The position numbers were made by a program, and so were the translations under genes. Under the pieces are notes generated by a model that was not told the origin of the DNA, ran no database searches, and was given only the letters and a program-made list of their open reading frames with translations. A stretch of 64,000 nt of DNA from Bacteroidales bacterium (lineage in GTDB: Bacteria > Bacteroidota > Bacteroidia > Bacteroidales > UBA10428). The stretch covers positions 1-64,000 of the forward strand of contig DATGXG010000063.1 of NCBI GenBank assembly GCA_035299085.1, read 5' to 3'. Positions within the stretch are counted from its first letter, which is position 1. Each line of letters opens with the position of its first letter. This document shows, piece after piece, positions 8,586-17,410 of the stretch.

Positions 8586-10022
8586 TTAAGCCATAATAAA
8601 TTTCCTGAATGCAATATAGCTCATTCTTATAAGCAGCCAGGCATGTTTCATGAAACTGAAAAATGACTGACCGTAAGCCTTTGATTCGCCGTATTGCCGG
8701 GGTTGATAGTGTACCGGTATCTCAGCGACTTTTAAATTATTTTTTATTGCGCCAAAGATAAGTTCAAAATCACCAAAAGGATCGAAGTCGCCGAAGAAAT
8801 CAATCTGCTTCCTGATTTTGATATAGTTCTTTTTTGAAATTGCCTTGAAACCGCAGAGCGTATCGGTAAACCTCTGTTTCAGAAGTGTTGTGAACAGGAT
8901 TCCGAAAAAGCGGTTCCCGAGGAAATTCAGCAAAGGCATGGCGCTCTTTTCCATTTTATAAATAAAGCGGCTTCCGTTTACATATTCGCCCTGGTTATAC
9001 AGGTAGGCATTCCAAAAATGTATGGCCTCTTCCGGAGGAGTGGTTAAATCGGCTTCAAGCCAGATGACAAAATCACCCAGTGCCTCATCAAAGCCATACC
9101 GGAAGGCATCGCCTTGTCCGATTCCTTTTTGTTTCAGCATTTTGATATCCTTTTCAGGATATTTGGTAATCATTTCCTGGATTTTCGCAACCGTGTTATC
9201 CCGTGAATGACCTTCAACAAAAATGATCTCGGTATTGCTTCCCATTTTAGGCATTCGGGTAACCAAACCTTCAATATTCCCTTCTTCATCCCTACAGGTA
9301 ATGACAACCGAGCATTTTTTGGTTTCAGGATTGTCAAGGGGCCTTGAAGGTCTTGCCACAACAATGTGGTTTAAAGAAAGTCGACGCAGGAAGGGCAGAT
9401 TGCCAATGAATTTGTTCAGGATATAACTGATGACCGGAATATTTTTCGGAAAGAACATCAGGTATTTGCGCTTGATCACCTGGTATCCTGAAATATAAAG
9501 GAAGTTTTCAAGGTCATCAATCGACAGCCAGTTACGGGTTTTCTCAGGCATTTTAAGCCCTGTTTTTTCTCCCAGCTTGATGAGAGGATTCCAAAGCGGG
9601 TTATAAAAGTCGATAAACACCCGGGTATCGGTAGTCGCCCATTTCTGAGCCTTTTCAAGCAATTCCTGGATATTTTCAATACTTCCTGCAATTCCCGAGA
9701 AAATAATATAGTCGAAAACCCTGTTCGTTGTATAATTCTCAGCATTTTCACACACGAATTCAACATCCGGATATTTCTCCCTGGCAATATTGATCATGGC
9801 GTCGCTAATGTCGATTCCTACACCCTGAGAGGTATGCAGGTTTCCAATCAGATCACCTGTGGCACAGCCAAGTTCAAGAACGGCAGAATTTGCAGGAATG
9901 CACATTCTGTAATACTTCAGCACATTGCGGTGGTAATACCTGTTTCTTTTATAATATTTTTTTCGGCTGCCGGCAATGCTGTTATAAAACGATCTCAGGT
10001 TTTCAGAAAGAGGGGTTAACAT
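8586..10022 (-). CDS. Methyltransferase-glycosyltransferase fusion (SAM class I + GT2)
   Basis: The 478-residue protein joins two enzymes. Residues about 20-215 hold a class I SAM-dependent methyltransferase (VLELGCATGDLIGNL binding loop, then GVGIDISDAMI). Residues about 235-470 hold a family 2 glycosyltransferase of the dolichyl-phosphate-mannose-synthase type (SVVITCRDEEGNIEGLV, VEGHSRDNT, and WLEADLTTPPEE, whose DxT-type acidic site replaces DxD). A C-terminal hydrophobic stretch could contact the membrane. Such proteins move sugars onto lipid carriers and probably methylate the same lipid or sugar. First gene of the operon with the aminotransferase and acyltransferase. A TATATTTG promoter box sits 41 bases upstream. 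Confidence 0.87.
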   Translation of the reverse strand: MLTPLSENLRSFYNSIAGSRKKYYKRNRYYHRNVLKYYRMCIPANSAVLELGCATGDLIGNLHTSQGVGIDISDAMINIAREKYPDVEFVCENAENYTTNRVFDYIIFSGIAGSIENIQELLEKAQKWATTDTRVFIDFYNPLWNPLIKLGEKTGLKMPEKTRNWLSIDDLENFLYISGYQVIKRKYLMFFPKNIPVISYILNKFIGNLPFLRRLSLNHIVVARPSRPLDNPETKKCSVVITCRDEEGNIEGLVTRMPKMGSNTEIIFVEGHSRDNTVAKIQEMITKYPEKDIKMLKQKGIGQGDAFRYGFDEALGDFVIWLEADLTTPPEEAIHFWNAYLYNQGEYVNGSRFIYKMEKSAMPLLNFLGNRFFGILFTTLLKQRFTDTLCGFKAISKKNYIKIRKQIDFFGDFDPFGDFELIFGAIKNNLKVAEIPVHYQPRQYGESKAYGQSFFSFMKHAWLLIRMSYIAFRKFIMA

Positions 10023-10062
10023 GAAGGATAAGCAGTTATCAGACTATAAATTTTGGAAGGCT

Positions 10063-10070
10063 CAAATATA
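10063..10070 (-). promoter_or_regulatory. Candidate -7 promoter box for the methyltransferase-GT operon
   Basis: Reading on the minus strand, TATATTTG fits TAnnTTTG and is preceded by TTTATTA, the same context as in front of the his leader. It lies 41 bases from the start codon at 10022. No clear -33 box was found. Confidence 0.42.
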
Positions 10071-10152
10071 ATAAATTAATTCATTGAGCTTTTATACGCC
10101 AGTCTTTTTGTATTTTCGTCGTGCCAATTCATAAAAATCAATCTGAAATCGT

Positions 10153-12189
10153 ATGGCTTCCAGTTCCAAAAACCCAAAATCAAAAGCCGGTAACCAGGCG
10201 GATAAAAAAGGGAATCCACAGCCGAAAGTGCAACCGGTAAAGTCAAAAATACCTGCAGTTAAAAGTGACATGTGGACAACCCTTGACAAATTCTTTGTTA
10301 AGCATCTGAATGCCGTCCTTGTGCTTTCTGTCCTTTTGTCGGCGTTTATGGGCGCCTTTTTGTTTGATGTAAAGATCAGTACCGGCGGTGATGATTCGCA
10401 TTATATCGAAATGGCTAATGAATTTTTAAAAGGCAGGGCATTTCCATCATGGCACGGGCCATTGTATTCTATCTTTCTGAGTGTGCCCATCATGATATTC
10501 GGCGTGAATGTTATATGGCTTAAGATATTCTCGTTTCTTTTCATGATCGCCCATCTTGTGCTATTTTACTATACATTCAGGCGTCATGTATCCGCCACGC
10601 TGTTTACTCTTATCATGCTGGTGCTTGCAGTGAATGCATCCTTGCTTTACTTCGCAAGCCAGACATACAGCGAGGCTATGTTTATGTTTCTGCAATCACT
10701 TTCGATCTTCATTTTCCTCAATATTTACCAAAATGTCAATCTTGATGAAAAGTTGCCTTTAAAGCATGAAGCATTACAATGGCTGATACTGGGATTCTTT
10801 GTTTTTCTCGTATCACTTACCCGTAACATCGGTATTGTCATGCTCCTGGCTATGGTGCTGTTTCTTGTATGGGAAAAGAAATTCCGTGGAGCGGTTATGC
10901 TTGTCATTTCCTTTCTTATTTTTCTGTTCCCTTTCCGGATATATAAAACACTTGCCTGGCACGAGAAATTATCACAGGGACCCGACCAGATATCGGAGAT
11001 CCTAAGGAAGAATCCATATAACAGGGCACTTGGCACTGAAGATTTCGCCGGAATGGTCGACCGTTTTATTCTCAATGCCAAAAGTTACCTTTCAAGGCAT
11101 TTTATGATCGGGCTTGGCCTGCATGATCCTGCTTCACCTGATAAAAGCGGCTTTGTTACTCTGGTAATTGTTATCCTGTTCCTTGTGGCTACCTATTTCG
11201 CCTTCAGGCGGAGTAAGATCATGCTGTTCCTTGCCATATACCTTGGAGGGGCAATTACTGCAACATTCATCGCACTGCACCAGAGCTGGGACCAGATGCG
11301 CATGGTGGTTATTTTTATTCCCCTGCTTCTTCTGATGCTTGCATGGGGTATTCAGCAAATTTCAATCAACAGGAGATATACTTACCTCGGCATCGTACTG
11401 ATGATTTTCCTTGTTGTGGTATTCGTCAGAACTTTTGATCAGACATCGGAAAGAATGAAAGTCAACCGCAAGTTCCTTTCAAGGAATATAAAAGGAAATT
11501 TGTATTACGGGTTTACGCCCGATTGGCAGAACTTTTTGAAAATGAGCGAATGGGTTTCGAAAAATATTCCGGCCGATAAGGTGGTGGCTTCCCGCAAGCC
11601 ATCTATGTCATACATTTACGGGAAAGGCCGGGAGTTTTACGGGATGTACCGTTTTCCGAGCGAGGAACCGGTTCAGTTTATTCAAAAACTTGAGAAACGC
11701 ACAGGTAATTTGCTTGTTCTGCCTAACAAATTGGTCGATACACATTGGCCTGCCCAGTTGCAATGGGGAATCAAAAGAGCCAATGTGGGATGTGTGGCTG
11801 AAGGCAGCGAATTATACGGTGTATATGATTTCAAGAGTAATGAAGGCAACGAGATAATTCAATCTCTTTACAAGAACAAGGTTATTCCCTTCAGCGTTGA
11901 TTCGCTCATTAAACGGGTCAATGTTTCAAAACAGAATTGCTTTGCTGTTTCACCCGACTCGCTGTTGAATACCCTGCGAAAAAACAAGGTTGAATATATT
12001 ATTGTCGCCAGTTTACGGGCAAATCCCAATGCCAATACGGGAAACATAATTAATAATATTCAACGGTACCTGTTTTTTGTTGAACAAAAATACCCGGGAA
12101 TACTTGAACTGGTGCACCAGGTAGGAAACAGCGATGCTGAAGAACCAACCTGGCTCTATAAGATAAATTATAAATTTTACGGATTGTAG
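10153..12189 (+). CDS. Multi-span GT-C glycosyltransferase (GT39/ArnT-like)
   Basis: The 678-residue protein has a Lys/Pro-rich cytoplasmic N terminus (residues 1-50), about ten hydrophobic helices (residues 53-440) and a soluble C-terminal domain (about 460-678). A STGGDDSHYIEMA segment after the first helix carries the Asp80-Asp81 pair expected in GT-C enzymes that use polyprenyl-phosphate sugars at the outer face of the membrane. The acceptor is unknown; lipid A, O-antigen or protein are all possible. It is divergent from the methyltransferase-GT fusion, whose GT2 domain could supply the polyprenyl-phosphate sugar; that link is inference. Only one base separates its stop from the next gene. 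Confidence 0.75.
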   Translation: MASSSKNPKSKAGNQADKKGNPQPKVQPVKSKIPAVKSDMWTTLDKFFVKHLNAVLVLSVLLSAFMGAFLFDVKISTGGDDSHYIEMANEFLKGRAFPSWHGPLYSIFLSVPIMIFGVNVIWLKIFSFLFMIAHLVLFYYTFRRHVSATLFTLIMLVLAVNASLLYFASQTYSEAMFMFLQSLSIFIFLNIYQNVNLDEKLPLKHEALQWLILGFFVFLVSLTRNIGIVMLLAMVLFLVWEKKFRGAVMLVISFLIFLFPFRIYKTLAWHEKLSQGPDQISEILRKNPYNRALGTEDFAGMVDRFILNAKSYLSRHFMIGLGLHDPASPDKSGFVTLVIVILFLVATYFAFRRSKIMLFLAIYLGGAITATFIALHQSWDQMRMVVIFIPLLLLMLAWGIQQISINRRYTYLGIVLMIFLVVVFVRTFDQTSERMKVNRKFLSRNIKGNLYYGFTPDWQNFLKMSEWVSKNIPADKVVASRKPSMSYIYGKGREFYGMYRFPSEEPVQFIQKLEKRTGNLLVLPNKLVDTHWPAQLQWGIKRANVGCVAEGSELYGVYDFKSNEGNEIIQSLYKNKVIPFSVDSLIKRVNVSKQNCFAVSPDSLLNTLRKNKVEYIIVASLRANPNANTGNIINNIQRYLFFVEQKYPGILELVHQVGNSDAEEPTWLYKINYKFYGL

Positions 12190-12190
12190 A

Positions 12191-12985
12191 TTGACAAACC
12201 ACGATCTGACCGAAATACGCTCAGTTGTTTTAATTGGTGCCGGAAACCTTGCCTGGCATATTGGACATGCCTTGAAAAATCTGCCTTTGGAGTTCAGGCA
12301 GATTGTCAATCGAAGCACCGAATCAGGTAAACACCTCGCACAAAGTATCGGCGTGCCCTTAGTGAGTATTTCTGAAGAAATCGCTGGTTCCGATTTATAC
12401 ATAATTTGTGTGTCGGATGATGCCATTGGTGAACAGTTTGAAAATTTAAAACCATATTTAAAGGGCATAGTGGTTCATACTGCCGGCAGTGTGAGTTTGA
12501 AAGTGCTGTCGGGAAACAATGCACATGGGGTGCTTTACCCGCTGCAGACTTTCAGTAAGGACCGGCCCGTTGATTTCAGCAAAGTGCCGTTACTCATAGA
12601 AGGCAGCGACGAACAAACTACAAATCTTATCCGGCAGTTGGCCATAAAACTGTCGGAAAATGTGCAGGTAGTAAATTCGGAGGATCGCGCGCTTATTCAT
12701 CTTGCTGCTGTAATGGCATCCAATTTCTCTAATCATTTGCTTGACATTGCAGGACTGATACTGGCCGGTAAAAATATTCCGCTTTCATTACTGGAACCGC
12801 TGATGCTTGAAACTATTAAGAAAGCATTTGAACTCGACCCGGGTAAAGCGCAGACAGGACCGGCATTACGCGGAAACACTAAAACAATTAATCGACATAT
12901 CGATATGCTTTCAGCGTGGCCGGAGATACAGGAAATTTACCGGGTAATGTCAGAAAGTATAACGAATAAAAAGGCAAACCGTTAA
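12191..12985 (+). CDS. Rossmann-like and DUF2520 domain protein
   Basis: The 264-residue protein starts with a nucleotide-binding fold (VVLIGAGNLAWHIGHAL, residues 13-29; IICVSDDAI), followed by a helical C-terminal half (about residues 125-255) with GVLYPLQTFS and HLAAVMASNFSNHLL, the signature of DUF2520 proteins. Family members resemble F420- or NADP-dependent oxidoreductases and 6-phosphogluconate dehydrogenase-like enzymes, but the reaction is not established. The likely start is TTG at 12191, one base after the preceding stop; no ATG is available before the Rossmann motif. A TATATTTG box follows the gene, so the next operon may have its own promoter. Confidence 0.83.
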   Translation: MTNHDLTEIRSVVLIGAGNLAWHIGHALKNLPLEFRQIVNRSTESGKHLAQSIGVPLVSISEEIAGSDLYIICVSDDAIGEQFENLKPYLKGIVVHTAGSVSLKVLSGNNAHGVLYPLQTFSKDRPVDFSKVPLLIEGSDEQTTNLIRQLAIKLSENVQVVNSEDRALIHLAAVMASNFSNHLLDIAGLILAGKNIPLSLLEPLMLETIKKAFELDPGKAQTGPALRGNTKTINRHIDMLSAWPEIQEIYRVMSESITNKKANR

Positions 12986-12991
12986 AGTCGC

Positions 12992-12999
12992 TATATTTG
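12992..12999 (+). promoter_or_regulatory. Candidate -7 promoter box upstream of kdsC
   Basis: TATATTTG, a full match to TAnnTTTG, lies 20 bases before the kdsC start codon and just after the DUF2520 stop. The -33 region is not clear. Confidence 0.42.
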
Positions 13000-13018
13000 T
13001 TTACACGTTTCTGAATTT

Positions 13019-13540
13019 ATGCCTGAAATAAAAAATAAACTACTGGCTGTAAAAGCCTTTGCATTTGATGTCGACGGAGTATTCACAAACGGCGCGGTGA
13101 TGCTGCATCCGGGCGGAGAGTTTATCCGCATGATGAATATTAAAGACGGTTTTGCCGTGCAGCATGCTGTTAAGATGGGTTTCCCCATAGCCATTATTAC
13201 AGGCGGCTATTCAAGAATGGTAAAAAAGCGGTTTCTCAGCCTTGGAGTGAAAGATATCTATATGCGAAGCGCCAATAAAATAAAAGTATTTGAAGCATAT
13301 CTTGAAAAACACAATCTTGCTGAAGGAGATGTGCTTTACATGGGGGATGATCTTCCCGATTATGAAATTATGAAGAAGTCGGGTTTTGCCGCCTGTCCTG
13401 CTGATTCTGCCGAGGAAATCAAAGCGATATCCCATTACATTTCATTTAAAAACGGAGGCGAAGGGTGTGTGCGCGATATTATCGAGCAGGTAATGAGGGT
13501 TCAGAATAAATGGATGAATGATTTCAGCTTTATATGGTAA
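13019..13540 (+). CDS. kdsC: HAD phosphatase, 3-deoxy-D-manno-octulosonate 8-phosphate phosphatase type
   Basis: The 173-residue protein has the KdsC pattern of the HAD-IIIA family: FDVDGVFTNG (nucleophile Asp17, acid Asp19), IITGGYSRMVKKR, and GDDLPDYEIMKKSG, with no cap domain. The enzyme removes the phosphate from KDO 8-phosphate during synthesis of the inner core of lipopolysaccharide. It is the first gene of a tight operon with a UbiA prenyltransferase and Maf (overlaps of 7 and 4 bases), a grouping I recall as frequent in Bacteroidota. A sialic-acid type phosphatase of the same subfamily is a less likely alternative. Confidence 0.88.
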   Translation: MPEIKNKLLAVKAFAFDVDGVFTNGAVMLHPGGEFIRMMNIKDGFAVQHAVKMGFPIAIITGGYSRMVKKRFLSLGVKDIYMRSANKIKVFEAYLEKHNLAEGDVLYMGDDLPDYEIMKKSGFAACPADSAEEIKAISHYISFKNGGEGCVRDIIEQVMRVQNKWMNDFSFIW

Positions 13541-14496
13541 CACCTGGAACTCATATTGCTTCACTTATGAGGCTTATCCGGTGGCCTAACCTTGTGATCG
13601 TTGCCCTTACACAGATCCTTCTGAGGCAGTGTGTGCTGATCCCTGTGCTAAGACAAATGAATATGGATGCGCAATTGCCGCTATTCCTTTTCATTTTACT
13701 TGTAACCGGCACAGTTTGCATTACGGCTGGCGGGTATATTATAAACGACTATTTTGACCGGAAAATCGACAGGGTTAACAGGCCGGAAACCGTTATTGTG
13801 GGCCGGCTCATCTATCCCCGCCATGCAATGATCTATCATATTGTTTTCACGGCGATTGGCATCCTGTGTGGTGCATGGGTTGCAGTAAGCATCCATCAAG
13901 TTTATCTGTCCCTTATTTTCATTATGGTAAGCGGTTTATTGTGGTTTTATTCCACAACCTATAAGCGTCAGTTGCTCCTGGGCAATTTCATCGTGGCTTT
14001 ACTAACAGGCATGGTTCCTTTTATGGTACTTGTTTTTGAATTGCCCCTTCTCCCAAGAACTTATGGAATACTGGCACCTTCGGTGTCTAAGATACTATTT
14101 ATATGGGTTACGGGATTTTCATTGTTTTCATTCCTTGTAAACCTCCTGAGGGAAATTGTTAAAGATGCCGAAGATCTTGAAGGCGACAGTGCATATGGCA
14201 AAAATACGATTTCTGTAGTGTGGGGAACAGGAGCTTCCAAAACGATCGCTGTTTCACTTATTGCTGTCATGATTGGTCTTCTCATCATGGCATGGTTTTA
14301 TTTTGTCAGGGATAAATTCACCCTGCTATATTTCATTGCCCTTGTAATTATACCTCTGCTTGCTATTTCATGGCTTGTTATAAAAGCTTCAGACCAAATG
14401 CAGTTTCACAGGGCCAACCTGTTTCTCAAAGGAGTTATGCTTACCGGTATTGGCTATATGGTTGTTGTTAATTTGTTGATTAATTACCTGAAATGA
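13534..14496 (+). CDS. UbiA-family prenyltransferase (geranylgeranylglycerol-phosphate type)
   Basis: A 320-residue integral membrane protein with about eight to nine helices. Both UbiA aspartate motifs are visible: NDYFDRKID (residues 71-79) and KDAEDLEGD (about residue 215). The family transfers a polyprenyl chain from its diphosphate to an acceptor; Bacteroidota copies in this genetic context are commonly annotated as geranylgeranylglycerol-phosphate geranylgeranyltransferase, though the true acceptor is not settled. It overlaps kdsC by 7 bases and maf by 4. MenA or heme O synthase are alternatives; no quinone or heme genes are near. Confidence 0.82.
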   Translation: MVTPGTHIASLMRLIRWPNLVIVALTQILLRQCVLIPVLRQMNMDAQLPLFLFILLVTGTVCITAGGYIINDYFDRKIDRVNRPETVIVGRLIYPRHAMIYHIVFTAIGILCGAWVAVSIHQVYLSLIFIMVSGLLWFYSTTYKRQLLLGNFIVALLTGMVPFMVLVFELPLLPRTYGILAPSVSKILFIWVTGFSLFSFLVNLLREIVKDAEDLEGDSAYGKNTISVVWGTGASKTIAVSLIAVMIGLLIMAWFYFVRDKFTLLYFIALVIIPLLAISWLVIKASDQMQFHRANLFLKGVMLTGIGYMVVVNLLINYLK

Positions 14497-15098
14497 TGGA
14501 TCTGCAGGCTCTTCAGCACCTTAATCAATACGATATCCTCCTTGCCTCACGCTCTCCGCGAAGGAGGGAATTGCTTAAAGGCATTGGTATTAATTTCAGA
14601 ATTGTTGAACTTCCTGAAATGGAAGAAGTGTTTCCTTCAGTGCTGAAAAGACACGATATACCGGTGTACCTGGCTCGTGCAAAGGCGCAGCATTACAACT
14701 CATTCATGTCGGAAAAAACCTTACTGATTACTGCCGATACGATAGTATGGCTCGATGACGAGGTGATAGGGAAACCTGAAAACGAAGAAGACGCCGTGAA
14801 AATGCTTATGAAGCTTTCAGGAAAAATGCATGAAGTGTTCACAGGGGTATGCCTGAAAACGTTTTCGAAGGAATCCGTTTTTTACGGAAGTACAAAAGTG
14901 TTCTTCAGGACACTGAGCGAGGAAGAAATCCGGTATTATGTAAAGGAATATAAGCCACTAGATAAGGCTGGTGCGTACGGTGTCCAGGAATGGATCGGCT
15001 ATGTTGGAGTCGAACACATCGAGGGATCTTATTATAATGTAATGGGCATGCCACTGCAGAAATTGTATGCGGAACTTGTAAAAATTGTGGAAAGATGA
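14493..15098 (+). CDS. maf: Maf-like nucleoside triphosphate pyrophosphatase
   Basis: The 201-residue protein has the Maf signature LLASRSPRRRELL (residues 16-28), the TADTIVW segment, GKPENEEDA and FTGVCLKTF. Maf proteins hydrolyse non-canonical or modified nucleotides such as dTTP/UTP or m5UTP to monophosphates as house cleaning, and have been linked to septum control. The ATG overlaps the stop of the UbiA gene (ATGA). It ends the kdsC operon; a REP-like repeat starts 32 bases after the stop. Confidence 0.93.
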   Translation: MMDLQALQHLNQYDILLASRSPRRRELLKGIGINFRIVELPEMEEVFPSVLKRHDIPVYLARAKAQHYNSFMSEKTLLITADTIVWLDDEVIGKPENEEDAVKMLMKLSGKMHEVFTGVCLKTFSKESVFYGSTKVFFRTLSEEEIRYYVKEYKPLDKAGAYGVQEWIGYVGVEHIEGSYYNVMGMPLQKLYAELVKIVER

Positions 15099-15130
15099 TG
15101 ATGGATACTGGATGCCGGATACCCAAAAGC

Positions 15131-15224
15131 CGTCATTGCGAGCACCGGTTCCTACGGTGCGAAGCAATCTGCCTGCACAGGCAGATTGCTTCGTCGCAAG
15201 CTTCGCAAGCTCCTCGCAATGACG
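15131..15224. repeat. Pair of facing REP-like elements
   Basis: CGTCATTGCGAGC...GAAGCAATCTGCC runs head to head into GGCAGATTGCTTCGTCGC...GCTCCTCGCAATGACG, giving a near perfect 94-base palindrome. The first half has an inner hairpin GCACCG/CGGTGC and the second AAGCTTCGCAAGCTT-like arms. Between Maf and the DPP11 gene, on a same-strand border, so it may act as a terminator or mRNA stabiliser. Confidence 0.85.
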
Positions 15225-15259
15225 TGCCCTGTTTAAACATATTAACATACTAACTACTC

Positions 15260-17404
15260 ATGAAATTCTCTCTCACACTCATTTTTGCGGCCTTTACGAT
15301 GATTGCTATTGCAGGCGAAGGAATGTGGCCGGTTAAGCTTGACAGTATTACATTTAAGGATATGCAGGAAAAAGGCTTCCGCCTTACCGCATCAGACGTT
15401 TATAATACTGTTCAGCCCAGTCTTAAAGATGCCGTTATTCTCTTCGGCGATGGTTGCACGGGAGCCGTGATCTCCGACCAGGGTCTTATTATTACCAACC
15501 ACCATTGCGGCTATAGCCGGCTTCAGGCGCACAGCACTATTGAACATAATTACCTTACCAATGGCTTCTGGGCGGCATCAACAAGCGAAGAATTGCCTAA
15601 TCCTGACCTTACTGTCACCTTCCTGGTTAAAATGGAAGATGTGACATCAAGAGTATTGTCCGGTGTTAGTGATAATTTGACGGAGCGTGAGTCATCAATG
15701 CGCCTTAATGAAAACATTCAGAAAATCAGGTCTGAAGCAACCACTCAAACCGGTTATTATGCTGAAGTCAAGCCTTTGTTTTTTGGCAATGAATATTTTT
15801 TATACGTCTACCAGATTTTTAATGATGTCCGCCTCGTGGCCGCCCCCCCGGAAACAATCGGCAATTTCGGGGGCGATACCGATAACTGGATTTGGCCCCG
15901 CTATACCGGTGATTTTATGATCTTCAGAATTTACGCAGGAAAGGATAACAAACCGGCAGGATTTTCAAAGGATAATGTTCCGTATAAACCGGTTAAACAT
16001 TTCAACATCAGCACAAGCGGTGTGAAGGAAGGTGACTTTACCATGGTATTGGGTTACCCTGCCCAGACTGATGAATACCTCACCTCGGATGCCATCAGCA
16101 TGATTGCTGTTAAAGCATTGCCGGGCAGGGTAAAAATGAGGACACAGGTTCTTGAATCCATTCAATCGGTAATCGACAAAGGCACTGTTTACAAATTACG
16201 GTATTCGGCAAGGCATAAATCTATTGCGAATGCCTGGAAAAAGTGGATGGGGGTGACAAAAGGAGTCGAACGGGCAGATATTTTCAACAGGAAACAAAAC
16301 AAAGAGAAGGAATTTATTGACTGGGCATCGAACCTTAAAACAGACAGCGCCGGTTATTCTGAAGTCATCCCGGGTCTCAAAAAGGCATACAGCACATATG
16401 CCCCTCTTTATGTGGCTAACTCCCTGGCCGGCGAAACGCTTAACCTGCTGGAAATTTCACGTATGACCGACAAGGTGCAGCGCGATTTTTATACAGCATT
16501 TGACTCTTCGGAAAATTTTAAAAAGACACAAATCCTGCAAATTCAAAAAACCGGAAGAGGATTCTTTAAAGGAAACGGACTTGAAATCGACAGGAAAGAT
16601 CTGCCTGTTCTTCTTTCACTTTATTCAACCTATGTGGATTCTGCCTATCACCCTGCTTTCTATAAGACCATTAAATCTGAATTCAACAATGATTATGATA
16701 AATATGTCTCATGGATATATGAAAACAGCCTCTTTACTGACTCTGTCAGGTTTAAGAAGGCGTTCTCCAAATCTTATGAAAAGATCAGAAACTCATTGAT
16801 CAGTGATCCTCTTCTGGCCATTTACAGGGATTATTCCATACTGCTTCTTGGTAATAATGAAAGCCGGATGGACAGTCTTGAATACGTAATGAAGAAATAC
16901 TACAGGAAATATGTTTCCGGGATGATGGCGATGAATCCTCAGGAACGATTGTACCCGGATGCCAATTTTACCATGCGAGTTGCATATGGAAAAGCTGAGG
17001 GATATAGACCTGCCGACGCCGTTGATTACCTATACCAAACCACAGTGGATGGCATAATTGACAAGGAAGATCCGGAAATTACAGATTATAGGGTGAGTCC
17101 CGAATTGAAGCAATTAAACAGGCAAAGAGATTTCGGTCCCTGGGGTGTTAACGGAAAGATGCCTGTATGTTTCATTGCATCCAATCATACATCAGGAGGA
17201 AATTCAGGGAGCCCTGTATTGAACGCCAAGGGTGAGCTGATAGGAGTGAATTTCGACAGGAACTGGGAAGGAACAGTGAGTGATTACGCGTTTGATCCGG
17301 ATTTTTGCAGAAATATAACAGTGGATATCCGGTATGTTTTGTTTGTTATTGATAAATATGCCGGAAACGACAGGTTAATCAATGAACTTACTTTAGTAAA
17401 ATAA
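15260..17404 (+). CDS. S46 family dipeptidyl peptidase, DPP11-like (Asp/Glu specific)
   Basis: The 714-residue exported peptidase has a signal peptide (residues 1-19, ending near AIAG). S46 landmarks are present: catalytic His in TNHHCGYS (81/82), the D/N region around NFGGDTDNW, and Ser649 in GGNSGSPV. The residue 18 positions after the serine is Arg667 (NFDRNWEG). In the family this Arg marks DPP11, which removes dipeptides with Asp or Glu at P1, whereas DPP7 has Gly there. It supplies dipeptides for growth on protein in asaccharolytic Bacteroidota. Followed at 6 bases by the LsrG-like gene. Confidence 0.93.
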   Translation: MKFSLTLIFAAFTMIAIAGEGMWPVKLDSITFKDMQEKGFRLTASDVYNTVQPSLKDAVILFGDGCTGAVISDQGLIITNHHCGYSRLQAHSTIEHNYLTNGFWAASTSEELPNPDLTVTFLVKMEDVTSRVLSGVSDNLTERESSMRLNENIQKIRSEATTQTGYYAEVKPLFFGNEYFLYVYQIFNDVRLVAAPPETIGNFGGDTDNWIWPRYTGDFMIFRIYAGKDNKPAGFSKDNVPYKPVKHFNISTSGVKEGDFTMVLGYPAQTDEYLTSDAISMIAVKALPGRVKMRTQVLESIQSVIDKGTVYKLRYSARHKSIANAWKKWMGVTKGVERADIFNRKQNKEKEFIDWASNLKTDSAGYSEVIPGLKKAYSTYAPLYVANSLAGETLNLLEISRMTDKVQRDFYTAFDSSENFKKTQILQIQKTGRGFFKGNGLEIDRKDLPVLLSLYSTYVDSAYHPAFYKTIKSEFNNDYDKYVSWIYENSLFTDSVRFKKAFSKSYEKIRNSLISDPLLAIYRDYSILLLGNNESRMDSLEYVMKKYYRKYVSGMMAMNPQERLYPDANFTMRVAYGKAEGYRPADAVDYLYQTTVDGIIDKEDPEITDYRVSPELKQLNRQRDFGPWGVNGKMPVCFIASNHTSGGNSGSPVLNAKGELIGVNFDRNWEGTVSDYAFDPDFCRNITVDIRYVLFVIDKYAGNDRLINELTLVK

Positions 17405-17410
17405 TAAGTC

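Noticed and set aside
13534..14496. MenA or heme O synthase for the UbiA gene
   Set aside because: No quinone or heme genes are near, and the kdsC-UbiA-maf order matches the geranylgeranylglycerol-phosphate type; however the acceptor is not proven.
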